10,634 nt of DNA, from assembly GCA_900543415.1 (NCBI GenBank), contig UQRE01000053.1:1-10634 (forward strand). The letters run 5' to 3'. The notes beneath the pieces were generated by a model. That model saw only the letters and a list, made by a program, of their open reading frames with translations, made no database searches and was not told where the DNA came from. Every line of letters starts with the position of its first letter. The stretch's first letter is position 1. Source of the stretch: an uncultured Dorea sp. GTDB taxonomy: Bacteria; Bacillota; Clostridia; Lachnospirales; Lachnospiraceae. The position numbers and the translations under genes are program-made. Below are positions 1 through 6,669 of this stretch, one piece after another.

Positions 1-126
1 AACAATAGTTTACAGTGAAATTTAGTGCGAAATAAATTTACTTTTCAATGCTGTTTCTCCTTTAAAATATATCCTTTAAAAAATAGTTTCTTCACTTAAA
101 ACACATCCTTATCTCATTGCAACCTC

Positions 127-155
127 TGGACGCTTAATAAACAATTCGCTATAAT
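127..155 (+). promoter_or_regulatory. Probable sigma-A promoter of the pseudouridine synthase gene
   Basis: A perfect -10 hexamer TATAAT lies at 150-155. Seventeen bases upstream is TGGACG (127-132), which matches four of six positions of TTGACA. The distance to the start codon at 196 leaves a leader of about 35 bases containing the ribosome binding site AAGGAG (184-189). The rest of 1-126 is AT-rich; I see no gene in it. A GGAG on the - strand near 58-62 is followed only by very short frames. Confidence 0.5.
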
Positions 156-195
156 AAATTCATTAAATATTCCGTTACAACGCAAGGAGCTTTAA

Positions 196-1089
196 ATGAA
201 CCGTACTATTAACTATAGAATTTTAAAAGAAAGCAATGGATTTCGCATTGAGCAATTTTTAAAACATAAAGGCTATTCTTCACAAAATCTTACCCAGATT
301 AAGCAAATGCCAAGAAGTGTTCTCGTCAATGGGAAACACTGTTATATGCGCGATATTTTGCAAAGCGGCGACCTTCTTACAATTTGCATTCAAGAAAATA
401 ATTGCTCGGAAAAGATTCCTCCTACCCCGCTCCCTCTTGATATTGTATATGAAGATGAAGATATTATTGTTATTAATAAATCCGCCGGAATGCCAATCCA
501 TCCTTCCATGAATAATTACACGAATTCTATGGCGAATGCTCTTGCTTGGTATTACCAGCAGCAAAACAAACCTTTCATTTTCCGGTGCAGTAATCGTCTT
601 GACCGAGATACGTCCGGTCTCACCGTTGTTGCGAAACATCTTGTCAGCGGAAATATTTTATCCTGCATGGTTCGGGACCACAAGATTGAGCGCGAATATC
701 TGGCTCTTGTGCGCGGTCATGTAACTCCTGACAAGGGAACAATCAATGCCCCTCTGGCAAGAAAAGGCGGAACGATCATAGAACGAATCGTAGATTTTGA
801 GCATGGAGAAACTGCAATCACCCACTACCGGACTTTATCCGAAAAAAATGGGCACAGCCTTATTTCCTTACATTTAGAAACTGGCCGTACCCATCAAATA
901 CGAGTTCACCTGAAGCACCTTGGCTATCCTCTGATTGGTGACTATCTGTACAATCCGGATATGGAATACATCACAAGACAAGCGCTACACTCTCACAAAC
1001 TCACCTTTGAACATCCAATCACCGGTGAGCCCATGTGCTTTACCGCACCACTTCCGGAGGATATGCTCCGCGTCCTTACCATGCATTAA
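196..1089 (+). CDS. RluA-family 23S/tRNA-type pseudouridine synthase
   Basis: This 297-residue protein should convert a specific uridine in structured RNA to pseudouridine in the cytoplasm. Residues about 15-66 look like a short S4 RNA-binding domain. The catalytic domain follows from about 80, with the family signature NRLDRDTSGL at 133-142; by comparison with E. coli RluA the catalytic Asp is D136. The C-terminal signature RTHQIRVHLKHLGYPLIGD is at 231-249. Length and domain order are normal for RluD/YjbO-like enzymes. The family usually has His where N133 stands before RLD, a minor change. The start at 196 is supported by AAGGAG six bases upstream. The exact RNA target cannot be read from sequence, so no symbol is given. 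The gene is alone on its strand, and its stop codon overlaps the stop of the convergent symporter gene. Confidence 0.93.
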   Translation: MNRTINYRILKESNGFRIEQFLKHKGYSSQNLTQIKQMPRSVLVNGKHCYMRDILQSGDLLTICIQENNCSEKIPPTPLPLDIVYEDEDIIVINKSAGMPIHPSMNNYTNSMANALAWYYQQQNKPFIFRCSNRLDRDTSGLTVVAKHLVSGNILSCMVRDHKIEREYLALVRGHVTPDKGTINAPLARKGGTIIERIVDFEHGETAITHYRTLSEKNGHSLISLHLETGRTHQIRVHLKHLGYPLIGDYLYNPDMEYITRQALHSHKLTFEHPITGEPMCFTAPLPEDMLRVLTMH

Positions 1090-2483
1090 CCTTGTAATTT
1101 TTGATGCTCTTCGTCATTTTTCTTCACAAGCTTTACTACCGTTCCGGATAACAGGAACAATCCAATCAAGTTCGGGATTACCATCATACCGTTAAATGTC
1201 TCTGCCACGCTCCAGAGAAGTCCAAGATTAATTGTGGCTCCAACGATTGCTACGAGAGAATAAACGATCATAAAGCCTTTGTTTACCTTAGATCCCACAA
1301 GGAATTCAATACATCTTGTTCCGTATAAGCCCCATCCGAGAATCGTCGAAAATGCGAAGCAGCACATTGCAATTGCTGTAACAACAGATACCCAACCGCC
1401 ATATGTATTAGTGAAGCCTTTAATGGTAAGCTCTGCTCCCGCTGCAACTCCATATTGAATGCTGTCTCCTGCTCCGATTAAAACGATAAGCGCTGTTAAA
1501 GTACAAATTACTACTGTATCTACAAACACTTCAAACACTCCGAAATACCCCTGTTCTACCGGATCGTCAACATGAGCCGCTGCATGAGCGATAGAACCTG
1601 TACCAAGTCCGGCTTCATTGGAGAAAATTCCTCTGGAGAAACCACGTTTCATAGCCATAAACATGCTTCCAACGATACCACCAGTAATTCCTCTCGGTGA
1701 AAATGCTCCTGCGAAAATTGCTTTAAACACACCCGGAACCTCTCCGATATTCAAAATTATAACTCCAAGTCCCAGTACGATATATAACAATGCCATAAAT
1801 GGAACTAATTTTTCCGTAACACTTCCGATTCTTTTTACTCCGCCTACTAAAACAATTGCCACTAAAATTGCAATTACAATACCGATTCCTAATTTAAGTC
1901 CCATAGATGCCTGATCGATCAAGCCCATGTTAACAAGTGCTGAATCAATAGAAGCAACTATTGTATTCACCTGTGTTGCATTTCCGGTTCCAAATACAGT
2001 TAAAATTCCAAGAATTGCATACAAGGTTGCAAGAAAATGCCACTTTTTAGAAAGACCGTTTTTAATATAATACATCGGTCCGCCTACCCAGTCACCGTGT
2101 TTATTCTTCTCACGGAAATGAACTGCAAGTGTAACTTCTGAAAATTTTGTACACATTCCAAGTAATGCGCTGCACCACATCCAGAATACTGCCCCCGGTC
2201 CTCCCAGTGCGATTGCGCCTGCTACACCGGCAATATTTCCCGTTCCTACAGTTCCTGCAAGTGCAGTACATACTGCCTGAAATGGAGTTACTGCACCATC
2301 TGCTGCCTTTTCCTTATTGAAAACACTTCCAAGAATCTTCTTCATCGCATATCCGAATCTGCGAATCTGAATGAAACCAGTCTTAAAGCTGAGCCACAGA
2401 CCGACTCCGATAATGCAGACCATAGCAGGAACCCCCCACACAAAACCATTCACTGCATCATTTACCCGTACAACTACATCCAT
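1086..2483 (-). CDS. AGCS-family sodium:alanine/glycine symporter
   Basis: The 465-residue protein is a polytopic inner-membrane carrier of the alanine or glycine:cation symporter family, taking up small neutral amino acids with Na+ or H+. Family signatures are clear: TALAGTVGTGNIAGVA at about 73-88, GGPGAVFWMW at 94-103, GGPMYYI near 134-140, and a later GIFSNEAGLGTGSIAHAAA segment. Hydrophobic stretches across the whole length fit the usual ten or so helices, and the short charged C-terminus (KKNDEEHQK) is cytosolic in type. The ATG at 2481-2483 has an excellent AGGAGG ribosome binding site about eight bases upstream. The gene has its own promoter and upstream repeats, so it is probably a single-gene unit, though no terminator separates it from lrgB behind it. 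Substrate choice between alanine and glycine is not decided by the sequence. Confidence 0.95.
   Translation of the reverse strand: MDVVVRVNDAVNGFVWGVPAMVCIIGVGLWLSFKTGFIQIRRFGYAMKKILGSVFNKEKAADGAVTPFQAVCTALAGTVGTGNIAGVAGAIALGGPGAVFWMWCSALLGMCTKFSEVTLAVHFREKNKHGDWVGGPMYYIKNGLSKKWHFLATLYAILGILTVFGTGNATQVNTIVASIDSALVNMGLIDQASMGLKLGIGIVIAILVAIVLVGGVKRIGSVTEKLVPFMALLYIVLGLGVIILNIGEVPGVFKAIFAGAFSPRGITGGIVGSMFMAMKRGFSRGIFSNEAGLGTGSIAHAAAHVDDPVEQGYFGVFEVFVDTVVICTLTALIVLIGAGDSIQYGVAAGAELTIKGFTNTYGGWVSVVTAIAMCCFAFSTILGWGLYGTRCIEFLVGSKVNKGFMIVYSLVAIVGATINLGLLWSVAETFNGMMVIPNLIGLFLLSGTVVKLVKKNDEEHQKLQG
1102..1124 (+). terminator. Weak candidate terminator inside the convergent gene
   Basis: Thirteen bases after the pseudouridine synthase stop, TGATG (1102-1106) can pair with CGTCA (1112-1116) around a five-base loop, followed by TTTTTCTT. 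The stem is only five pairs including one G-T, so it would be weak. It lies within the last codons of the symporter gene. It is the only terminator-like structure I see for the + strand transcript. Confidence 0.25.
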
Positions 2484-2530
2484 ATGTTTTCCTCCTTCGA
2501 CATACTTTTTTACGTCTTTACACTACAACT

Positions 2531-2559
2531 ACCATAACACACTCTTCTTTTCGCAACAA
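2531..2559 (-). promoter_or_regulatory. Probable promoter of the AGCS symporter gene
   Basis: Read on the - strand, TTGTTG (2554-2559) is followed after exactly 17 bases by TATGGT (2531-2536). Each hexamer matches four of six sigma-A consensus positions. The predicted transcript starts near 2524 and has a leader of about 40 bases with AGGAGG before the ATG. Two direct repeats lie immediately upstream of the -35. Confidence 0.45.
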
Positions 2560-2561
2560 GA

Positions 2562-2599
2562 AAAGTTATGTTTTTCACAATAAAGTTATTATTTTCACA
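2562..2599. repeat. Two 18-bp direct repeats upstream of the symporter promoter
   Basis: On the + strand, AAAGTTATnnTTTTCACA occurs at 2562-2579 and again at 2582-2599, identical at 16 of 18 positions. The period is 20 bp, close to two helical turns, and the nearer copy ends two bases from the predicted -35. This is the classic place for an activator binding as a tandem dimer on one DNA face. A partial third match, TTTTCGCA at 2548-2555, overlaps the -35. The regulator is not identified. Confidence 0.6.
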
Positions 2600-2746
2600 C
2601 TTTTTTTGTGCATTTTAAACAATTTTGTCCATTATCTTAATTAGAACGAATAAATTAGAAGTACTAATAAACGAGCGTCACTCCACAACTGAATTTAACC
2701 AGTTATTTTGCAACACTCCTGTAAAATAATTTTATCCCGATATTTT

Positions 2747-3439
2747 TTAAATAATTCCTGCAAATACAGACGCTCCTACTACCGTCAATAATCCTGCCAC
2801 TGCAATTGCCAGACTGCTCATTGCCCCTTCAACATCACCCATCTCCATTGCTTTCGCTGTCCCGATAGCATGAGATGCTGTCCCTAGTGCAAGTCCTTTG
2901 GCTATTGGATGATGAATTTTAAATATTTTACATACAAACTCTGCAACTACATTTCCTAAAATTCCGGTAATTACGATAGACGCAACCGTAATGGTTACAA
3001 TCCCGCCCAGTTCTTCCGATACTCCCATACCGATTGCAGTAGTAATTGATTTCGGAAGAAGCGTTACATACTGTTCATGGTTCAATCCAAAAAGTATAGA
3101 AAAGCCAAGTATACTGATCAGGCTTGCCAACACACCCGATAGAATTCCTGCAATCACCGCCCTAAAATTCTTTTTCAAAAGTGTAAGCTGTTCATACAAC
3201 GGTACTGCAAGACATACTGTAGCCGGAGTAAGCAAATAACTGATATATCTGGCGCCTTCATTATAGTGATCGTAATCAATATCAAAAAGCACTAAAAAAG
3301 CCATCACACTGATCATTGCCAGAAGAAGCGGATTCAAAATTGCCAATTTAAATTTTCTCTTTACTAACAAGCCTGCTTCGTACGCTGCCAGACTGATCAC
3401 CGCCCCAAAAAAGACAGAATTAATGAAAAACTTTTCCAT
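2747..3439 (-). CDS. lrgB: LrgB/CidB-family membrane protein
   Basis: This 230-residue membrane protein belongs to the LrgB/CidB family, partner of the LrgA/CidA subunit encoded just upstream. Family signatures are visible: LLTPATVCLAVPLY at 69-82, LPKSITTAIG at 128-137, and the strongly conserved GLALGTASHAIGTAKAME at 182-199. About six hydrophobic segments are evident. In Staphylococcus the pair was described as antiholin-like and linked to murein hydrolase activity; in Bacillus subtilis the related PftAB pair takes up pyruvate. Which role applies here cannot be told from the sequence. The start is supported by AGGAGG nine bases upstream, inside the end of lrgA; the two genes overlap by 20 bp, indicating coupled translation. 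I saw no convincing terminator in the 260 bases to the symporter gene. Confidence 0.93.
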   Translation of the reverse strand: MEKFFINSVFFGAVISLAAYEAGLLVKRKFKLAILNPLLLAMISVMAFLVLFDIDYDHYNEGARYISYLLTPATVCLAVPLYEQLTLLKKNFRAVIAGILSGVLASLISILGFSILFGLNHEQYVTLLPKSITTAIGMGVSEELGGIVTITVASIVITGILGNVVAEFVCKIFKIHHPIAKGLALGTASHAIGTAKAMEMGDVEGAMSSLAIAVAGLLTVVGASVFAGII

Positions 3440-3791
3440 CCTTTTTTTCCTCCTTTCCGATAATTCTCTGAGCCACTCGCCCAGTTACCGCCATTACAAT
3501 AATCGTAGTAGCTACAGAAATAAAAACTACCGGAATCCATACAGGGCGAAGTGACGGCCATGATTCTAAAAGTCCCACGCCTGCCGGAATAAACATAACC
3601 GGCATGATTTCTATTAAAAAAGCAGACACTTCCTTTATTTGCTGAAGCTTTATAATACCTATCATAAGCAAGATAAGCATTAATACCAATCCATATACAC
3701 TTGCCGGAATCGGCAATGGAATCAGCATACGCAGCAATTCACCTAATAAAGAAACAAATAAAATAATCCCGAACTGTTTCAAGTATTTCAT
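3420..3791 (-). CDS. lrgA: LrgA/CidA-family holin-like membrane protein
   Basis: The 123-residue protein has about four hydrophobic helices and a charged C-terminus (GKEEKKDGK), the normal size and layout for LrgA/CidA. Signature segments are LPIPASVYGLVLM near 26-38 and MPVMFIPAGVGLLE near 63-76. It should form an oligomeric membrane complex with LrgB; the family is described both as holin-like and as part of pyruvate transporters. GAGG seven bases before the ATG at 3789-3791 supports this start. An alternative ATG 13 bases upstream is out of frame. The gene begins only 43 bases after the aldo/keto reductase stop, with no terminator or clear promoter between, so cotranscription with that gene is likely. 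No adjacent LytSR two-component genes are present. Confidence 0.92.
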   Translation of the reverse strand: MKYLKQFGIILFVSLLGELLRMLIPLPIPASVYGLVLMLILLMIGIIKLQQIKEVSAFLIEIMPVMFIPAGVGLLESWPSLRPVWIPVVFISVATTIIVMAVTGRVAQRIIGKEEKKDGKVFH

Positions 3792-3834
3792 CCCTTAACC
3801 TCATTTCCTCCATCTAATCTTAAGCATTTAAAAT

Positions 3835-4848
3835 CTATCGCGTAGTATATTCAGGATTACTTAAATATATATCTTCAATCTTTTCCAACTCATCTTTGGA
3901 AAAGGATGTGTTTTGGATTGCCCTGATATTATCCAGAATCTGAGACGGTTTTGACGCTCCAATCAACACACTGGTCACAACGCCATCTTTCAATACCCAT
4001 GCAAGAGCCATTTCAGCTAACGTTTGTCCCCGCTCTTTTGCCAATACATTTAGCTGTTCAATTTGCATTATTCGCTCCTTTGTCAAAGCATTCTCTTTTA
4101 AAAAGCGACCGTCTCTCTTAACTCGGCTGTCACACGGAATTCCATTTAAATATCGGTCTGTCAACATCCCTTGCGCCAACGGGCTAAATGCAATGATCCC
4201 TTTTCCCAATTTTTCAGCCATATCTTTCAGTCCATTATTTTCAATAGTTCTGTCAAAAATAGAATATCGGTTCTGATTAATGATAAAAGGACATTTTAAA
4301 TCTTTCAAAATTGCCGCTGCTTTTTCCAAATGTTCCCCATCATAGTTCGACAAGCCGACATACAACGCCTTACCGCTACGAACCGCCTGCGTCAAAGCCC
4401 CCATTGTCTCTTCTAACGGAGTCTCCGGGTCCATGCGGTGATGATAATAAATATCTACATAATCAAGCCCCAGTCTCTTTAAACTCTGATCAAGACTTGC
4501 AAGAAGATATTTTCTGCTGCCCCAATTTCCATAAGGGCCTTCCCACATATCATAACCTGCTTTTGTACTTATAAGTAGTTCATCACGATAACTTCCCAAT
4601 TCTTCTTTTAAAATTTTCCCAAAATTACTCTCCGCACTTCCATATTTCGGACCATAATTATTTGCCAGATCAAAATGTGTAATCCCATTATCAAATGCAG
4701 TAAAACACAACTCTTTCATATTATCATAGTTCGCATTGTCTCCAAAGTTATGCCAAAGTCCAAAGGAAACTGCCGGCAATTTCAAACCGCTCTTTCCACA
4801 AAAATGATACTCCATTGTCTCATAGCGTTTTCTTGATGCTTGATACAT
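3835..4848 (-). CDS. Aldo/keto reductase, YghZ/Gpr-like
   Basis: A 337-residue cytosolic NADPH-dependent oxidoreductase. It closely resembles E. coli YghZ (Gpr), which reduces L-glyceraldehyde 3-phosphate and methylglyoxal; similar motifs include GKSGLKLPAVSFGLWHNFG at the N-terminus, STKAGYDMW and SRKYLLASLDQSLKRLGLDYVD. The AKR catalytic tetrad is complete: D60, Y65 (HFDLANNYG), K96 (STKAGYD) and H137 (YYHHRMD). The C-terminal VLIGASKPSQI motif fits NADP binding. I chose the ATG at 4846-4848 rather than the in-frame ATG at 4861-4863: GGAGGT (4856-4861) lies seven bases before the former and overlaps the latter, and the shorter protein aligns with YghZ from its first residues. A strong promoter lies directly upstream. 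The gene probably heads an operon with lrgA and lrgB. Confidence 0.93.
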   Translation of the reverse strand: MYQASRKRYETMEYHFCGKSGLKLPAVSFGLWHNFGDNANYDNMKELCFTAFDNGITHFDLANNYGPKYGSAESNFGKILKEELGSYRDELLISTKAGYDMWEGPYGNWGSRKYLLASLDQSLKRLGLDYVDIYYHHRMDPETPLEETMGALTQAVRSGKALYVGLSNYDGEHLEKAAAILKDLKCPFIINQNRYSIFDRTIENNGLKDMAEKLGKGIIAFSPLAQGMLTDRYLNGIPCDSRVKRDGRFLKENALTKERIMQIEQLNVLAKERGQTLAEMALAWVLKDGVVTSVLIGASKPSQILDNIRAIQNTSFSKDELEKIEDIYLSNPEYTTR

Positions 4849-4883
4849 AATCCATACCTCCATTTGTAAGTCCTAGGAAGATT

Positions 4884-4913
4884 ATTATACTAAGAAAAGG
4901 CAAGGTTGTTCAA
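4884..4913 (-). promoter_or_regulatory. Strong sigma-A promoter for the aldo/keto reductase operon
   Basis: On the - strand, TTGAAC (4908-4913) is followed after 18 bases by a perfect TATAAT (4884-4889). The predicted start is near 4877, giving a leader of about 30 bases to the ATG at 4848 and placing the alternative ATG at 4863 very close to the transcript end. The -35 begins 18 bases after the stop of the KilA-N remnant. Confidence 0.72.
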
Positions 4914-4931
4914 GCAATTTCGCAATAATTG

Positions 4932-5763
4932 TTACAAAGCAAATAGGGAAGATGTATCGTCATTGTCACAGATTTCTATCTTTTTAATCTGTTCTGCTGT
5001 ATTCAAAACATTCAATTGATATTCAGCAATTTCCTGCAAACTTTTAAATCTTTCTTCTTTCCCTTTTCCTTCTTTAATCATCTGTGCGTTATGCGATTCC
5101 AGATTTGAAAGTACTGTTAATTCATTAATTGTAGCAAAATCTCTTACATTACTCTTTTTTGCCAATTCCGGATTAACCTCTCTCCATGCCTTCGCTGTAA
5201 ATCCAAACAAAGCCACATTTAATATATCGGCTTCTTCTGCATATGCCAGCCATTGCAAATTTTCCTTATAATTCTTCTGCGGAAGTAAGTAGTTTTTTAC
5301 TGCATCTGTCTGAATCAAATAATTATTTTTACTAAGAAAACGTTTCACATTCCATTCTATTCGCCTTGAGTTATTTTCTTCTTCCTTCAGACGTTGGAAT
5401 TCTTTTATCAAATATAATTTAAAAACCGGACTAATTGCAGACGCAAATTCAAAAGCAATATCTTTATGAGCGTAGGTTCCTCCGTATTTTCCACGCTTTA
5501 CATATAATCCTATGGCATTTGTTTGATTAATCCATTCAGAAACACTTGGTGTAAATGTTAATAAACCAGCTTGCTTTTTAAAGTGTTCAGATTCGAACAC
5601 TTTAAATTCTGGATTATATATTTGCTCCCATACTGATAGATACTCTAATGTGCCACGATTTCTCAACCAATTCCTCACCACATCAGCCGCTCTGACAGAA
5701 TCTGATTTCGCCTTAGCAAATAGTAATTTTTACATTTTTGACATCTATGATTCTGTTCTTCAT
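4932..5763 (-). pseudogene. KilA-N domain protein, N-terminus disrupted by frameshift and deletion
   Basis: The long open part (5681-4932, GTG start, 249 codons) carries most of a KilA-N DNA-binding domain: NWLRNRGTLEYLSVWEQ, then YGGTYAHKDIAFEFASAISP and FKLYLIKEFQRLKEEE, then a C-terminal half with ADILNVALFGFTAKAWREVNPE. Family similarity continues upstream of the GTG in the same frame as AKAKSDSVRAADV (5717-5679), where there is no ATG and a stop lies at 5730-5732. In the next frame, ATG at 5761-5763 with a good AGGAG site encodes MKNRIIDVKNVKITIC and then stops (5713-5715); this matches the usual KilA-N family N-terminus. From memory of the family, about a dozen codons (the DYISLTDI segment) are missing between the pieces. 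KilA-N proteins are phage- and plasmid-associated DNA binders. A shorter protein from the GTG is possible, but no ribosome binding site supports it. Confidence 0.8.
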
Positions 5764-5779
5764 GCGTTATCTCCTCTTT

Positions 5780-5953
5780 TCATACGCAAATCAAAATAAC
5801 CTCCAAAACAACACCTGCAACCAAACTAATCAAGATTCCACCCAGAATAGTACAAAATACAATTCCCCTTATTGGATGTCTTCTCTCCCATTCTTTCAGT
5901 TTATTGTAAATTTTTTGTTCCCATTTACTTTCTTTATCCCAAAATAGATTTAT
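5780..5953 (-). pseudogene. Small one-helix membrane protein frame with ATA in place of a start codon
   Basis: An open frame of 57 codons ends with TGA at 5780-5782, 16 bases before the KilA-N ATG. The first half is hydrophilic and Trp/Lys/Glu-rich (WDKESKWEQKIYNKLKEWERR). The second, after HPIRG, is one long hydrophobic helix running to the C-terminus. There is no ATG, GTG or TTG in the hydrophilic part. However, AGGAG (5959-5963) stands five bases before an ATA at 5951-5953, exactly where a start would be expected, suggesting ATG changed to ATA. The frame is open back to a TGA at 5990-5992. A 19-codon frame beginning with ATG at 6007-6009 ends with a TAA sharing bases with this ATA. I do not recognise a named family. 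It may be a remnant, or a gene using a rare start. Confidence 0.45.
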
Positions 5954-6023
5954 GGATTCTCCTGTGCAGTTTTTGTTTCTATTATCATATCATTATATAT
6001 GTAATTCATAGTATAACTCTTTC

Positions 6024-6602
6024 TTACAGTCCTCGTTTTATCTGTAGTACTTCTGCATATTTCAATAAACGATCATACAAATATTTATTTCCTTTTATAT
6101 TGTTTATTATCTCTACTTCAATTTCTGTTCCTCCCTTTAAGCGATGCAAGTCACAAACTGAACGTTCAATATCATAAATATTATATTTTCCAAATTCTGT
6201 TTCTTTTTTTGTTATTCCAACATTAAAATTTCTCTTTGAAAAATAATGTCTTTGTACTTTAAAATTCATTTTCATCATACTACGATCTGTTCTTTCTGTA
6301 GCTATAGATAAGTAATCTGGTTCAGCAGACAATACTCCCTGATAATAAAGTGCACTATTCATGCAAATAACCACACTAGGATTGCTTAGACTCACTTCAA
6401 TACATTTATAATCGAACGGTTTCCTACATTGTTTACCTGCAAGCCAATAATGTCCATAACATATCTTTTGTAAATACCCTTCTTCCACTAAAATGGAAAT
6501 CTGACGATTGGAAAAACCCTCTGCCAAGAGATCTTTTGTCCCTACATAACCTCTGTATTTTTTATATAGTTTTTCGATTTTAATATATGTATTCTCTCTC
6601 AT
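6024..6602 (-). CDS. AbiEi-family antitoxin-like transcriptional repressor (no toxin partner)
   Basis: The 192-residue protein resembles the AbiEi antitoxins of type IV toxin-antitoxin/abortive infection systems. Residues about 5-57 form a winged helix-turn-helix ending in the typical LVEEGYLQKICYGHYWL wing. The central domain has NPSVVICMNSALYYQGVLSAEPDYLSIATER at about 74-104, corresponding to the conserved start of the AbiEi C-terminal domain, then YNIYDIERSVCDLHR. I place the start at ATG 6600-6602, where GGAG (6608-6611) is five bases upstream. Two upstream in-frame ATGs (6632, 6656) have no ribosome binding site and lie within the promoter. AbiEi normally represses its own operon and is followed by the AbiEii nucleotidyltransferase toxin; here only a small membrane-protein frame and a broken KilA-N gene follow, so it appears orphaned. 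Confidence 0.82.
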   Translation of the reverse strand: MRENTYIKIEKLYKKYRGYVGTKDLLAEGFSNRQISILVEEGYLQKICYGHYWLAGKQCRKPFDYKCIEVSLSNPSVVICMNSALYYQGVLSAEPDYLSIATERTDRSMMKMNFKVQRHYFSKRNFNVGITKKETEFGKYNIYDIERSVCDLHRLKGGTEIEVEIINNIKGNKYLYDRLLKYAEVLQIKRGL

Positions 6603-6608
6603 ATTTTC

Positions 6609-6656
6609 TCCATTGCATTTTTCATTACACATATTATTGCATTTCTTATTACACAT
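6609..6656 (-). repeat. 24-bp tandem direct repeat in the antitoxin gene promoter
   Basis: Two adjacent 24-base units, 6633-6656 and 6609-6632 on the - strand, are identical at 19 positions. Both contain ATGTGTAAT and then AAATGCAAT. Read as protein the first would give MCNKKCNN and the second MCNEKCNG, but they lie between the -35 and the ribosome binding site. Position over the promoter makes them candidate binding sites for the antitoxin itself or another regulator. Known AbiEi operators are inverted repeats, so this is not a match to the described pattern. Confidence 0.65.
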
Positions 6657-6661
6657 GTCAA
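6631..6661 (-). promoter_or_regulatory. Probable sigma-A promoter of the AbiEi-like gene
   Basis: A perfect -35 TTGACA occupies 6656-6661 on the - strand. A -10 follows either as AATAAT after 17 bases (6633-6638) or as TAATAT after 19 bases (6631-6636). Transcription would begin near 6625, downstream of the first two in-frame ATGs, which supports the start at 6602. The -35 lies only eight bases past the stop of the S8 protease gene. Confidence 0.6.
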
Positions 6662-6669
6662 TACTATTT

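Noticed and set aside
280..639. Open frame of 119 codons on the - strand within the pseudouridine synthase gene
   Set aside because: It is antisense to a gene with intact catalytic motifs, has no ribosome binding site that stands out, and gives no recognisable protein.
1050..1075. GC-rich dyad CGGAG-N6-CTCCG near the end of the pseudouridine synthase gene as a terminator for the symporter transcript
   Set aside because: No T-run follows on the - strand, and it lies inside codons of a conserved gene.
2660..2746. Short dyad (AACTG...CAGTT) after lrgB as a terminator
   Set aside because: The stem is five AT-containing pairs with an eight-base loop and no T-run follows it on the - strand.
4849..4863. 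Five-residue longer start for the aldo/keto reductase
   Set aside because: That ATG overlaps the GGAGGT needed by the downstream ATG and is close to the predicted transcript start.
5738..6177. Two + strand open frames of 69 and 101 codons over the antitoxin/KilA-N junction
   Set aside because: Their sequences are low-complexity Phe/Ser/Tyr/Asn-rich, as expected for the complement of AT-rich coding DNA, and the - strand gives recognisable domains.
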